This document shows positions 40,501 to 55,500 of a stretch of 64,000 nt of DNA, piece after piece. Origin of the DNA: Anticarsia gemmatalis (Eukaryota > Arthropoda > Insecta > Lepidoptera > Erebidae). The notes under the pieces were generated by a model. That model was not told the origin of the DNA, did no database searches, and saw nothing but the letters and a program-made list of their open reading frames with translations. Every line of letters starts with the position of its first letter. Position 1 is the first letter of the stretch. The position numbers and the translations under genes are program-made. The DNA is taken from NCBI RefSeq assembly GCF_050436995.1, contig NC_134747.1:999501-1063500 (forward strand), written 5' to 3'.

Positions 40501-43500
40501 AAAAGACTAGTGTTTAGTCTAGACTTTAGTTACGTAAACTTTAACAAAAACTTGTAAGTCTGGTATTTAAAGTTTATTACTTGCTTTAACCACACAAAAA
40601 GACCGAAGTATGCATACATACAAACATAATATGTCTGTTATACCCTAAGCTGTGGGCAGAGATGTTTGAAATGCCCCCACGTTTTGCCACTAACAATGTT
40701 AGTTCTATGTATTAGGAGGCAAGCCTATTGCTAGTGGGGCACCTTACTAAACTCCAGGTTACTATTGAGCAATAATAAATCAAAATTACTTTGCTCGATC
40801 TTGGAATCGAACCAAAGACCTAATGATCAGCATTCGGATATTCTACCGATCGTGCCGGTACTCATATAATAAGTAATATATAAAATACATACCCAAACTT
40901 AACAAAATTGGCCCAAAGTTCCGTCACCTGATTTCTGACCATCATCTGTTCATCCCCGACTAGTGGCGTCTCCCATTCAAACAGGTACTTCAGCTCCTCA
41001 GTATGAGACGCTCCAGACCCACTGATATTCTTGTATGGACTGCCCCCGATGTACGAAAACACATACTTATAAACAGTAGCATTCGTTCTTAAGTATTTAT
41101 TAATAGATCTCTCCATTGCATGGTTGACAACGAAATCAGAAGACGATTCGCTCAATTCTATTACAGCTCCTGGGCCAATATTCTTCTTTCCTAAGTAAAA
41201 CTTCTTCAGCATACCGCTAAGAAACTCCAATTCGCGTTTCTTCAAATTGAAATTCTTCTGCAACCCTTTGTAAATGAGGTCTCCTTCTTTATCGTAAAAT
41301 TCTTGGGGCTGGTTTGCATAAACATAAAGCAGCTCCATACTGGTATACCCTAACATAATTTTCGTATTCTCAACTCTATCTAACTTGCGTAGATGGAATG
41401 GGTCGTGTGTGACGAAATTTTTGACTCCTTTAAATTTCTTTTCCTTGCATACTGTCATTGGTAATGTCAGGTTAAATGCTGCAGCCACTACAGACGTTGG
41501 TTCAGCCCTTGCGAGGAGTTTTAAAGCATCTTTAGTATTAGTCACATTGTGGCCTAGGAACTTAGCGATTTTAACTGCCGCTTGACGGTCAGGCTTTACA
41601 TAAAAACCTTCATCAAAGATAGATCCACTTTGTACAATAGCCTTGTCAAAGAGCGTCTCATATTCAGAATACAAATGTAAATCCACAGCACCACCTCCAT
41701 AACTCTCACCTGCAATCGTAACTTGTTCTGGGTCTCCACCAAAAGCAACGATATTTTCGTTTACCCATCTTAAAGCATCAATCTGATCTTTCATTCCTTG
41801 ATTGCCTGGGACCGAAGGCTCATTCAAGCAGAAGAATCCATAAGGGCCAAGTCTGTAATTAGCTGTTACAACAATGATGTCTTTTTTTACTAAATGCTGG
41901 CCGCCGTATTCTCCTGAACTGCCAAAAGCGAAGCCACCGCCATGGAACCAGACGAACACTGGTAGTTTGTCACTAGAGTTGGTGGTATGTGGGACGTAGA
42001 TGTTCAGACGAAGGCATTGTAAAATGCCCCCAACCGTGAAGATGGCTTGAGGACAAATGATCGAAGAGTCGTTTGCGTTGAACGGCGTTTCGAATGGCGG
42101 ATATTCTATGGTGTTCTGGAATATAATAAAGTGGAATTATATATATTGTTAGAATTGTTTTCTTTTTAAGGAATATTATTTACAACGTCGAAACCGATTC
42201 TAAACATGATTTCAATAACTTAATGACTACTAAAAGCACATTACCTGGATGCCTCTTGCATGTAACATCTTCGTGTTTATCATCACCTACCATAAGGTAA
42301 GATGGGAGACAAATGCCTTATTAAAATACGGAAAAATTCACTACAAGAAACTATAAATAGTTATTATCGTAGACAATCAAACAAATTAACAAAAAACAGG
42401 CCGAGCCTCTTGCATAAGCATTTTTAAATATGCAATACTTTTTACACAAATCAGTAATATTCTATTTGTCTACAATATCGGTGACTCACGCTGATAGCCT
42501 TTGATATCGTTTATAAACAAACACAGATATTATTATATTATTATATTATATAATATTATAAAGTTCATGGACTCGATGCACAAAAGTCAATGTCATAAAA
42601 CATTGAAAGTCTTCATTCTTGAATTTACATATTCATAAGTTTCTTTTACATACAAAAAACTATTTACAAATAAACCGGATTATATTTTGAAAAACATTTT
42701 GTAAATATTAACAACGGATGTTTTGCCAAAAACGAAACAGACAATAAAGATCGGACCCAAACATTGGTCTACGTAGGAGACCTAAAGCCTAACCTCCCTT
42801 ATTTTATCTAACTATAGTTAAATATATCTACAATTACATGCTAGTAAAAATTAAATAGAAAAATACTAACCCCAAAAGGATTCTCTTCATCAACCTTCGC
42901 AAAAGGTATCCCAAAGAACGTATCATACCCATCATGTTTCTGCCCGACCACCGTTCCTTGCTCTGTCACCACACTCACAGTTTCCGCTCGAACACAAAAC
43001 AACACACTAACAAATATCAATGCATACATGGCGAGGTATCGATTGAAACTAAGCGTTTGTCCTGCTAGCGTTCTTTATAAGCAATGTCTAGTACTGTCGG
43101 TAGCATTCCGTAGTTCAAGTGAATAATCTACGGGATTCCCAATGATTCTTGTTGAAGAGTTTTTAGGCATATTTTCCTTAATTACATATGTCTATATACA
43201 ATTTATCCACACGTATATATTTCAGTCATTTATATAATTGTAACACGAATTTGTTTTGTGGTATTAGGTTATAAAAATATAATGTAACGCATTTTCATGA
43301 CTTAGTACCAAAGGTGTATAGATATGATGTATTATGACGATAGGTTTATTATAGATGGCGCGAGTGTGATGTTGGGTTTTTTAAAACAAATATAGTGAAT
43401 TTTTTTTTGTTGATATTTGCTAATAAATGTTCTGTTATTTATGTCCAAACTATAGTAGTTCGATTGCCTACCACAATTGACTACCGACAACCGGTTAGCT

Positions 43501-46500
43501 AACGAGAAATGTTGCACGAAAATCTTATCAACGCCTCTAGCGGGTCTAGATGGAACTATTTTGGCAGTGCATTTTAAATGTCAAAAGTCTCGATACTATA
43601 CAGTACCGACTGTAGAGAATTGCGCTACAATTATCGTAATTCCGTTACGTGAAAATTAAGATTGCATTGTAGTTAAAACTGAAATATTCCTCTCTATATT
43701 AAACTAATTCTTTGTATTTAAGTACGTCAATATACGGAACCATTGTAATAAAGAACAAGAGTTTTCCTCAAGCAGACAACAGGTCATTGTGAATCATATT
43801 TCTTGTAATAAATACAATATTGTTCACACTGATTGTCTCACTATTATACACAATAGTATACTATACCTTTAAGTTTATCATAACATTTAGTATTTACTTT
43901 AGTATTTATATAGATTGTTTGGTACACTTCCTATACATACTATAGTGCGTATTCTAAGAAAATAGATTACTTTTATACCAGTGATTCTACCGATACAGAT
44001 ACAAATTCATTGCGCAATGAAACTTGTACAATTTTTTTGCAACTCGACTTATATCGTATGAGGGTGTGGGTAAGGGTTATATCGAAATAAACCCTTTCAA
44101 TCGCTTGTAATAGAGGGCGGCACTGTTGACAAATAGATAAACTCTACTGAAATTGGGATAAAACCTGACACTGCCTGTATCGGGAATCGAACTAGAGACC
44201 ATGGTTTACATTCACGGAGCACAGATACATTAAAATCATTTATAACATAAGATAAAGCAAAACACTCAAGTGAAGCGGTTTTTGTATATAGTAATTCTTG
44301 TTTACTAATAAGGAAAGTAAGGATTATCTTTTCATTGGAACAACAAAGCTTGTTGTGTTGTAACTCCTTAGTGTGAATCATTTATCTAATCATGATTTAT
44401 TTGTTAATTGTAGATTAAAATGATAATATACCTGACCTACCAGATGTTTTGTTTGACTGCCTCCGTGGCGCAGTGGTTTAAGTCGTCTTGCCGCTACCAT
44501 TGTGTCGTTATTTATGCGATCCACGAATAATTGTTTCGGGTCTGATTATACATTGTGTCCGTTGTTTGTATGTTTGTAAAAGTCCCCGCGACACAAGAAC
44601 ATTTCTAAGTGCGGGAGTTGTCTTTAAAAAAAAGGGATTCTCGCTTCATTCCTATTCTGTGTTATGCAAAAATTTGGTTCGTTAATAAAATTACGCAATT
44701 CATAATGGCGACCCTGTCGAATCTTTTGAATCTTAGAATTATTAAAAGCAATGTTTTAAAAACATAGTAGGGAATATAATATTTTACGCACAACAATAAA
44801 CTAAATATCTCAATTAGTCATACTTAATGATTTTTGAGATAACACAGCAAAGACTTTTTACTATACGTTTCAAAATAATAACTTAATTGCATCAAAAACA
44901 TTTCAAGTACAATGTTGACAGGACGACCACATAAGGCTTGCCCTGTGAAAAAGATAATTTAAAGCCAACCTCCTGATTTTACACGCCTAACTCTACCGAC
45001 CCTAACTCCACAAATTCTACATTATTATTATTATCAGTAAAAATGTATGCCAGACATTCCTGCGGGCTTATCACGTATCTCGGTTAACAACTAGTATACG
45101 TCAAATTGATAGCCACTATGCAGTACATTGCTTCTCTAACGTAACGTGTAAATCACTATCATCAAGGAAGAAAATAATCTACAGCATAGCGGATTTCAAA
45201 TAGTTGTCAACTGAGATACGTGATAGCCCCCATGATATGTGCCATATATAATTTTCATAAAATTCTTTCATTTTCTAGAACTGCACGGCTGGTACAGGAG
45301 GTCCTCGGTGTGCAGTCTGCGCTCCAGGGTACTATGGTACTCCGGACTCGCCGGGCGGCTGCCAAGCCTGCCCATGTCCCTCCAGGGCCAGGAACTTTGC
45401 CTCAGCATGTACAATACGAGATGGACAATTGCAGTGTCTTTGTAAACCTGGTAAGTGGCTGAGTTTGTTGTTTACTTTTGAATATTATATTCAAGATTTA
45501 TAACTTTAGTCCGACAACTTAAGTGTCGTGTGTGCAAAATGCGCGTATGGTGAAGGCATAATTTTTTTTAAGGATTTAGCGGGCGAGTATATTGCTGTCA
45601 CTGATCTTCTTACGAAACTCCGGGTTACTATAAACAAATTTTTTAATGTAATTATTAAAAGACTTACAGTACAATTAGTAGTCAGATATACTGCCGACCG
45701 AGCCATAGAGCAGTATAGGATTACAGTGTTAATACATTTTTATATGTGGTATCTAGCAACAGACTCACCCACTGTTATAAGGGACTACCATTTTAATGGC
45801 GAACGCAGGCGTATTTCTTACAACTCTGCGTACATATTTGGGTATAACATTCGTTTATAATGTACTCATATAATTCTTAAACCTTCCACCTCGCTACTTT
45901 AGGCTACTCAGGCCCCGAGTGCGAGACCTGCGCAGTGGGCTACCGTCGCGTACCCACGGGTGCGTGCGTGTCGTGCGCGTGCGACCGGCGCGGCGCGCTG
46001 TCGCCGCACTGCGACGTGCACGGACGATGTCGCTGCAGGGACTTCGCCGCCGGCCCGCGCTGCGACCTGTGCGCCGCTAGGAGGACCTTTATGGACGTCG
46101 ATGGATGCAGACGTAAGTATTTGAGACTAGTTTACTAAAAGTGGATAGTTTTGACATTTTGCAACTATTGTGTAATGCAAAAATATATTTTAATGTAATG
46201 GTTCTAGGTTAAATTTTTACTATTGAACTTAGTTTACTATGGTTATCGAGTATTAATAATGGTCTAATGTCAGAGCCGTCTTCTCCCAAACCATAACTTT
46301 TTCTTATCATGGAATTTTTTTTTTTCCAAAGAATGAGAAAGATATAATGATAAGAGATTTTTTCCTAGATGGCATTGGCTTTCCTTTTGCAGTTTCACAT
46401 TATGTCGCAAGATTATAATTTGAAAAGTCTTGTTTGGTTAAATTTTATAAATAATTTATTTCAGCCTGTGACAACTGCACACAAACCCTCCTAGACTCGG

Positions 46501-49500
46501 TAGAACAGCTAACCTCAGACTTACGCACTCGAGCAGACCCGACCGAACTAAGCCGTATACCCAAACCCTTCGCCGCAGTAAGAGAATACCAACGAAATAC
46601 AACGATACTGCGAAACGACCTACACCAATACAAAAACAATCTCATTCGCGCTCAAAACCTAGAACAAATGCTTGACAATCTAGAAAGTTCCGAACACAAA
46701 ACGTTTACAGAAGCAAATGCTTTGAAGACAGAAGCTTCTAGAAGAGAGAAAGAAGCAGAATATTTGAGTTTAGAAAGCATGAGTGCTTTAGAAGAGGTTT
46801 TAAAAGTTAGAAGGAAATTAAGTGAACAAGTTGAAGCGTTGGATGAGTTTGCAAGAGGAGAGAAGCATTTGAGTGCTCATAGAGCGTTGAAAGAGGCGAA
46901 GCATTTGTTACGACAGATAAAAGATACGAAGCTGATTGATTATGTGACGGGGGCTAATGATGTATTTGATTCTGTAAGTATCCTTATAATTTTATATTTT
47001 GATAATGTTCTCTCGTTTTGGCCTGTGAAGAGACTAGATTTTTGTATTCTTTAAATATGTAATAGTCACAGAATTTTCAGATTTTGAACTCTTGGAAATA
47101 AGGTATATCGGCGTGGCGACCTAAACCTCTGCACCACGGAAGCAGTCATTAAAATTGTACCAGAATAAATTTGCACTGCATAGAAACTCATAAAATATCA
47201 CGAAGTGCTCACCCATCTAAATCCAAACCTCGCCATCACAACTTCACTTACCTTACTAAATCTACTTAACATTGCAGGCACATCTCCAATCAACAGCTAT
47301 CCAAGAGTACAACTACCGTCTGACGGACCTATCAAGCCGCTTGAACGCTCTTCGCTCAGCGCTGAACACCTGGGAACAGAAGGCGGCAGACCTCCACACC
47401 CTGGCGCAGACGGTGTGGACCGCTGATGATACCGTCACGGCGCTTGAAGAAAATGTGAAACCACGGTTGGCTAGTGTTAGGGATATTGGGTTGAGGTGCC
47501 GGTTAGTCTTAGAGGTAAGTTGACTTATGAGAGATACGTTTACTGATGTTATTTTTAGTATTTAGTGTAATAGTGCTTTAGCGAAAAAAGTACTGAAAGG
47601 TAGGCCTTTCTTGCTATATTATTATAGCAAAAAAAATATAAGGATATTATGTAGAAAGTAGAGTTGAAGTCGCAGGATTTTAAATAATGTTTCTTACTAT
47701 TTTACGTTTACACGCATACCGAGCGTAATTTTCGGTACTTGTACGTCACTCATTTGCGTTCACGGACGCGTGCACGCAAATGAGTGATGTGATGCAAGAA
47801 TAGGAAAAATAGTAGTCAAAGCTTGTTGTTTCTATAGTATGTTAAAATTGTAAACAGTAACAGAATTTCACAGTAGATTTGTTCGTTATTGATTTCCCTA
47901 AAAGATCTAATTCACAATTCACATCAATTTCACAGGACATATCTACCCTCTCCCCAAAAAACGTTACAGACGAGGTCCGTTCCCTCCTCCTTCAGTCTCA
48001 GAGCTACGCCATCAAGTTTCCCTCCCTGTCCTCCGAGCTATCGACCCTAACCCTCGCTGCAGAGGAGAAGGAGGGCATACTGTACAACCTCACTCCGGCG
48101 TACAAGCAGAAGTATTTAGATGCCGTTGAAGAACATGTACAACAGTTGGGAGAGAAAGCGAAGGAATATAAAAAGTAAGTGATTCTTTTAATAAATGTGT
48201 GTCAAGTAAATTGATGGATAATATAAAAAGTTTAATTTTATGGTAGTTATGGTAAGAATGGTAAACATTCCCTATTTTAACAGAAGCAAAAAAAAGTGTA
48301 TTTTTAATTGTATAACGGTAAACAATTGCCATCTCCAAAAAAATTTGCAATAAACACATGCAAGTGACTGATGACTTTTTGGGACAAGGATATATCTGCG
48401 CTTGTGTCACCAATTAATCTTATACTTTAATCTTGGAACTCGCTCGCTCAACAACAAAAACGAAGGCTCTTCAATTTATAGATTCCTTTTATTTTAAAAC
48501 CGACTATTTTTCCTCGTCATCCACTCAAAAAAAACATTCTGGCAAAATAATAACATCAAAAACAATCTCTACCCAGTTTATTCGCGGGGTCCCGCGCGGC
48601 AGCATCCATGGGTGTAACAGCAGCACAAGCGTGGTCGCGCGTCGCCACCCACGTCAAGGAAGCCTCGGACGCGGCCGACACCGCCGCCCGGGCCGCGTCG
48701 GCAGCCGCCTCCCTGGTGCAGGGGAATGTGCCCATGGCGGAGACGGCTGCCAGGGGGAAGAGTACGTCTGAGGACCTGGAGAGGAGAGGGGCTGCTGTAC
48801 TGGCTAAAGCTGAAGGTTAATATTCTGAAAAAGTTGTATAATATATGGGGTTTCTCTGGTTTCTCTAAAAGTTAAATGTTTTCTTAGTTTTGATACATGA
48901 AAACTACCTATGGATATTATGTTTCTGTTTCTTTACTCTCATCTTCAGAGCTTTATCGGATTTTAAATTATTTTGTGTCTGATAGCCAGATTCATGATGA
49001 GACTATCTAACATTATGCTATACATAACAGTAGCGAAGTTGCCATCATCATGAGTGAACAGTTTTTACCAAGTTTATTTGCAGGTAATATAGGCTTCAGG
49101 AAACTAGTATTTAGATACAGTCGAAATTATTATCATTTTCGCTACAAGACCACCTACCACTGCATTTTTTTATAATAGACGGGCCGCTGTCGAGACAATG
49201 TGTAAATGGGGTTTGGCTAGTCAAAGTAAGACTGCGGTGCCCCATCACAAACCATGGTACATTTGCTCCAGTGCCCTCTGTGTCCCACAACCTGCACAAC
49301 TGAGGACCTTAACTTTACTTAACTTATTTATGCAATATGGTGAGTCGTTCACACGACAGAAGAATTTATATAATACTACCTCTCTTCTCCCAGAGCTACG
49401 CAACCAGCTAGAACACCTTCGCCGTGGAGCAGACATAGTAAGCGTAATACTTCGCGGCCTCGGCTGGCAAGAACGGGAGCTAAGCGGTAGACCTAAAGCC

Positions 49501-52500
49501 AACGTCCAGGAAGTCCTATCAGCTGCTAACGAGCAAGCAGACCGGGTGTTTGCTAGTACCAGGGTGTTGTATGACGAGGCCAGCGAGCTCAGGAGACGGG
49601 TCCGGTACCATTTGAGGAGGCAGCTCACTGAGTTGCAAAGGCATGGTGATACGGCGCTTGGCGCTGCCCAGGAACATGGTAAGAGAATGTTCTAGAAAGT
49701 TTTAGCATTTTGTACTAGGTTTCTGTATAATATGGAATCACGCTTATTACTTATTTTGGCAGTTTTAACTTGATGGCTTTATTGTTTGACCTTTACTATT
49801 ATTATTTAATTTTGAAACTTGACTTACCTTCGCATTGTCAACAGTCTTCTAAAGCTCCTAAAGCGTGATATTAGCAACTTGCCAATGTCATTAATTTGCT
49901 CTCTCATTTTTCACGTCGTATATTTTTAGTATTAAGAAATGGAACTGCTATTTAACGGTTACTTTAACTAATTCTTATCATACCATATCTAACAGAAATA
50001 CATAAAACACTATCTAAGATTGGGAAGTCAACAAAACCACCGTGAACATAAAACAAAAACATATTACCATATTTAGCCAAATTCTTATTTATTCATCATA
50101 TTTTCGATCCGTCAGTATCTCAGATCCGCGGCAACACAGTCCGTGGCGCAGAAACTGCAGATGCTCTAGCGGCTGCAGCAGCAGCGCGTGCCCGCCAGCA
50201 CGCGGCGGCCGCGTCCACACTGAACCCCGCACTGGCCGCGCTACGAGACAAGGTGGCTAAGGCCAGGCATGCTGCTGAGTCCGTGAGTCACTAGGATTTA
50301 ACAACTATATTAAAAAAATATGGCGTTAATATTTTTCCTATATTTTGTTGTGGAACTCCATATAGATAAGCTAAAGAATCATCAGCCCTAGGCGATAAAA
50401 CAGCTCTTATCTGTATTAAGTAATCAGTCATTTTTAATCACTAACATCAAGGCACTAATAATATCCGTGTAAAAAAAGCCTAATACAAAGCTCAAAAACG
50501 AGTCTAGAGATTTAGATTCTAGAACCAATGTTGCTGATTTTTAACCTTTTTATTTTTTCATGTTACATAGAATTACTATTTTAAAAATCTATTTTATTTA
50601 ATAACGTATTTTTTTTTTGTGTACACGCATATCTATAATATTAAACAAGACATGTGTTGTGTGCCCCTAGATCTCAGTATCGCTAACATCAGTACCGGGC
50701 GCGCCGGTCGGCTGTGCGCGCGCCTACGCCGTGTGGCCGGCGTCGGCCGCCGTCACGCGCCTCGCACTGGCATTGTCGTTCGACGACTCTGTCAGAGATG
50801 GACCACTCATGTACTTGTTAGATGACTCGCAGGTAACTTGTTCGTGATACTTTACATCTAAAACTAGACTAAACTTTACAACTAAACTTTTCATATTGTC
50901 TTTTAAAAAAATACTACCGATTTTGTGAAAAAATTAAGAAAACTTTACCAAATATACTTGTTTCTTGATATCCATCTGATGACATTCGTAGTGTAATCAG
51001 ATGGAAACCAATAAATAATTCGTATCCGATTTAAACCAATTACATTCTTCAGTATATGTATGTATAAGTAACTAACTTATTCGTAAGTTTTGGGTCATCC
51101 CACAAGATTTCAGACGAGACATCACAACTTAAATTTTCATTCACAGCAAAACGTTTTCAAAATAACTGTTGTGTGTATTTCAGGAAACTGATAGCTACAT
51201 GAAGCTGTTCGTATCAAACAGCCGGTTACACCTGGTGTGGGATCTGGGCGGAGGAGAAGCGTCCATCGTTCACCCTGAAGTCTTACAACCAACCCATGAT
51301 GATGCTGACCATACTTCTTATAAGATTGAAATTGAAAGGTATACTATATTATGATAACATATTATAAATATATTTTCAGGTATGTTATCTTAATAAGAAC
51401 ATGAGGAAAGGCCTTTGACCGGCATTAGAATGACGCAGAATAGCATTAACAGTATTTTGATATGCTAAAAGATCCATTGATGCATTATAGTTGCGCCATG
51501 AATAGGTCAATATGTATGAGTGTTCCTAAGAAGTCATTTTTCCCGTCTTTCCCCATAGGATCTGGAACACAGTGCACCTCCGCGTGGAGCGCGCCGGCAG
51601 CAGCATATCGTCAGCCAGCAACAGCAGCAGCCCCTCCGCCGTCACCCTCCGCTCGTCCCGCGTGTGGCTGGGCGCGCCCCCCGCCCCCCACGTGTCCCCC
51701 GGCGGTGCTCGTCCGGGAACACTCCCGGCCTGCGTGCACGCGCTGTACGCAGATGACAACACGGTGGGATTATGGAACTTTGTACATCAGCCTAAAGAAG
51801 CGCAGTGTACTGGGTGTACGCAGAGGTTAGTTGACTTTGTTTTTGTTTGTATTCAATCTACATACTTTTTTGCATGTGCTTAATAAAAAAAAATTAAATT
51901 TTTGGGAGTGATGATGTAAGATCGCGTTAAAAAACTATAAAATTGATAGAAATTTTAAAAAGGTCTCGGAAGTGATATTTATAGCAACAATACTACATTT
52001 TGAAAACAATTTTGCAGATTATGGTCCATAAAACTAACCACTGCGAAATATTCTCTAAATTAGTAAAATAAATATAATTGCAATAAAAATTCTTTATAAC
52101 TTTGAAGCCTCAAAACGACATTTGTAGTTAAATCACAACCATCACATACATAAAAAATTTTAATTCAATAGCCATTAACAAATTCTCTTGCACCAGATGG
52201 TACTCAAGCCGCGGCGGCGAGTCGTCCCTGGTGTGGTTCAACGGCGGCGGCTACGTGGAGCTGCAGCGCTCCCGCGCTCGCCCCGCGGACCGGAGACAGT
52301 TCAGTGTGGCCTTCACCTTCCGCACCAGGGATGAGGATGCGCTGCTGTTCATGGCACTTGATACTGCTAATGTAAGAACTATAAGATTTACTGATACTAT
52401 ACAAATGTTTTTGAACACTCCTATCTATCGTTGATTTTGTCATCATGACAGCATGTTGCACGAGATTTTAATATATGGCAAAATTGAAGATCACTTCCAA

Positions 52501-55500
52501 AATGTCCCGATATATCATATAATTTTTTTTTATTCCTATTTTGATTTAGGACACGTTGAAGGTGTACCCCTGTTTATATTTTACTAACGCTAGTTCGTGA
52601 GTAGTGACCGCCAATCTTACATAAATATAAAAACGAATTTTGTCTTCTTAGAACCGCTCGGTGTCGGTGTACCTGCGCGAGTGCCGCGTGGTGTTCCGCG
52701 TGGAGTACGGCGGCTCGCGCCTGCACATCGCGGCGGCCGGGAGGCACTGCGCCGGCCGCCCCGCCCACGTGCAGGCCATCCGCGTGTTCGCCAGCAACAA
52801 GCTCGAGAAAGGTACTGTTTACTAGACTGCTCCAAAACGCTCTTTAATATAAAGTATTCTCAAATGAGTACAGTTTTAGTCTATCAGTGCCAAATAATAA
52901 ATTTGGCTGACTATTTCACCTGTATAACGCTATAATTATAATTAGACTCCTAAATGAGACATAGGATATGTTTTTGATTCGGCTAAGACTTTAATTTAAA
53001 TGAAACATGGACCTCACAGATAGGACACACACTTTCTTGGTTTACTTTAATTTTGCGGTCATAACAGCCGTATTTCGTATTCTAAACATTAACTTCTTAT
53101 TTAAAAAATCTTTTATCTTGTAAAGTATTGCATTTTTTTCTAAAACATATACGTGAGCCACGATCGGCGTAATAAGTTGGTCCTATGGGCAGGCAGTCTG
53201 CGCGTGAACGGCGAGGAGACCCTGGGCTCCCCCACTCCCCCCGTGCAGTCGGCCGCGGCCCTCCCGGACCTGTCCTCCGCCCCCTACTGGGTGGCGGGGG
53301 TGCCCCCCGGACACGCGGGGGTCGTGGCTGAGCGGGACATGCCCGCGCCGCTGCTGGGCTGTGTTGGCGCTGTCACGGTGGATAGATCAGGGTATGATCT
53401 GATGGATGCACCAGCTAGACATGGTGTGGAGCCGAGGTGTGGAGAAAGAGTAAGTTCTTTAAATATTTATTTAATAATGCTAACTGTATGTAAGTCAAGA
53501 AAAAGTATGTTTTTATAGCACTTGTGGTGGTAAAGAACAGCGTATTGCTTAATGCCTATTATTTCCAGACATATTTTCATTATACGTTCCCAAAAAACTT
53601 TACGCTATGAAGACAAATAAATGCCAACAAGTTGATTTTTTTTATTATCTGTCAGCATTTTGGATGTGTCATGTAGGTACACGTACACGTATACGCATAC
53701 GTACAATATTATTTATTTATTTATAGACAAGAGTATCGGTAATAAAATGCCTTTATTCTACATAGCAACTGTATCTTACTTTTCCCCAGACACTCCGCTC
53801 AGCCATAGTAAAAGGTGCAGGCTACATCGAGCTCCCCTCCCCACTGCTCCGTCGCAAGGCGTCGCTCGGTCTGTCGTTCAGAGCGAGAGCGCCGGACGGA
53901 GTGCTGCTCTACCGAGCCCCTTCTAGCGAAGACAATGAGCTCGATGATGACGAGGATAAGCATTATTTAGCACTGGTCATGATTGATGGTAAGAAAATAA
54001 TCTACTGAGTAATACATAGTATTACTTACAAAAGCATAATAAAATATTTTCATCTAATGTAAAAAATAACACCTTGTTTCCACGTCAATGAGCTGACCAA
54101 AAAGTAAATCAGTTTGAATATAGTCCAATATTTCAACGTGAATAGTTGGTAAACCAATATTAATATGTTTTTCCTTTTACAGGTGAATTACAAGTGGCAG
54201 CATCGGCTGGTAAGGAAGAGTTACGATTACGAACAAACGGCACTAGGTTTGATGACGGACGGCTGCACACTGTCAGGATTGTACGCATGCATAAACAAGT
54301 AAGTACACTATATATTTTTAAAAGTGATATTCAGTGGTATAATATCACCGTTACTAAACCGAAAATAAACGAAAATAATGATACCCACTTTATATTTGGG
54401 TGAAAAAAAATGCCATCAGGAAATCAGTTAACTGGCCAGCGCGGCTCTGCTTGCGTACAAACTTTCATCTATTTATGTATAGGCTGGTTAGGTAAAACGT
54501 AACCAACGCATTTGCATTCACAACACAAGTATACTATTTATAATACGTACAACTAACCCGTCCATATTGTTGCAGCTAGAACTATGGGCAGACGAAGAGC
54601 GGCTCGCATCAGGAGCTCTCGCAGGGAACGCGTTCCCGTCCCGCGCGGGGGGCTTGTTCCTGGCGGGGGTGCGTGACGCGCCACCCGCTACTGTACCGCT
54701 CAAACCTTTTGTGGGCACTGTCGCCGATCTCATAGTCGACTCACAGTAAGTGTAGCTTCAGTTTTGTGGGGATATTCTTATAAGTACACTACACTTTTTT
54801 CCATATTGAAAAACATAAGACCTCTGAATTTGAGATACATTAACTATTGTTTTCCTCGTTTTCCAGTGCTAATTTTCCATAATTTTTAAAACAGCTAATT
54901 TCTAAACCTTTTTTTATGTTGAAATAATGTGCGATGTTTGCTGCTGTAACTGCTTGTACGGGCTAAATTATTTTTACATAAAAATTCTAATCGACTTTAG
55001 GTACATAGAAATTCTTAATAGTCTTAGAATGAACGTAAAGGGCCCAACTATACTATGTAAATCAAATAAATAAATTATTGTTTAAGTTTGAAATCTTAAT
55101 TTGTAGATTAATCGGCCTAGAAACAGCAGTAGCGTGGGCAGGTGCTCGGCTAGGACGTGCAGACGACGAACCTGCTAGCATTACGAGAACTGAACCACAT
55201 TCGCTACAACAACAACCTAGCAATAGCGCTGGATGTACCAAGGTATTTAAACGACTGTGTAACTTCATTTAAAGTATATAAGTCAGCTTTATTTGAGTAT
55301 GGTGATTATGATGGATGACATGTTATAAAAAAACATTAATATATTGCGCCTTAGTGTACTTACAAATAATATAAATATATATTATAATAGAAATTAGTTC
55401 TTGGAATGAGATTTAATGACAATGATTTGGCAATAGTATTTAATATATTTGTATTGTACTATAATGTACGAATGTTGTGTATTTTACATGTCTCCTCGTA

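Larger units (their letters stand above)
39297..45278 (+). other. Laminin intron 8 of window, host of the esterase
   Basis: 6-kb intron. The antisense esterase fills 39734-43079. SINE-like pieces lie inside the esterase's own second intron (40264-40862), and MITE and SINE fragments lie between its promoter and the next laminin exon. Confidence 0.85.

Noticed and set aside
45528..45860. 110-codon open frame on +
   Set aside because: It is explained by a SINE-related insertion inside a laminin intron and is out of phase with the neighbouring exons.
48433..48771. 112-codon frame over laminin exon 14
   Set aside because: It breaks the coiled-coil frame and splice phase; the exon reads in the frame starting at 48577.
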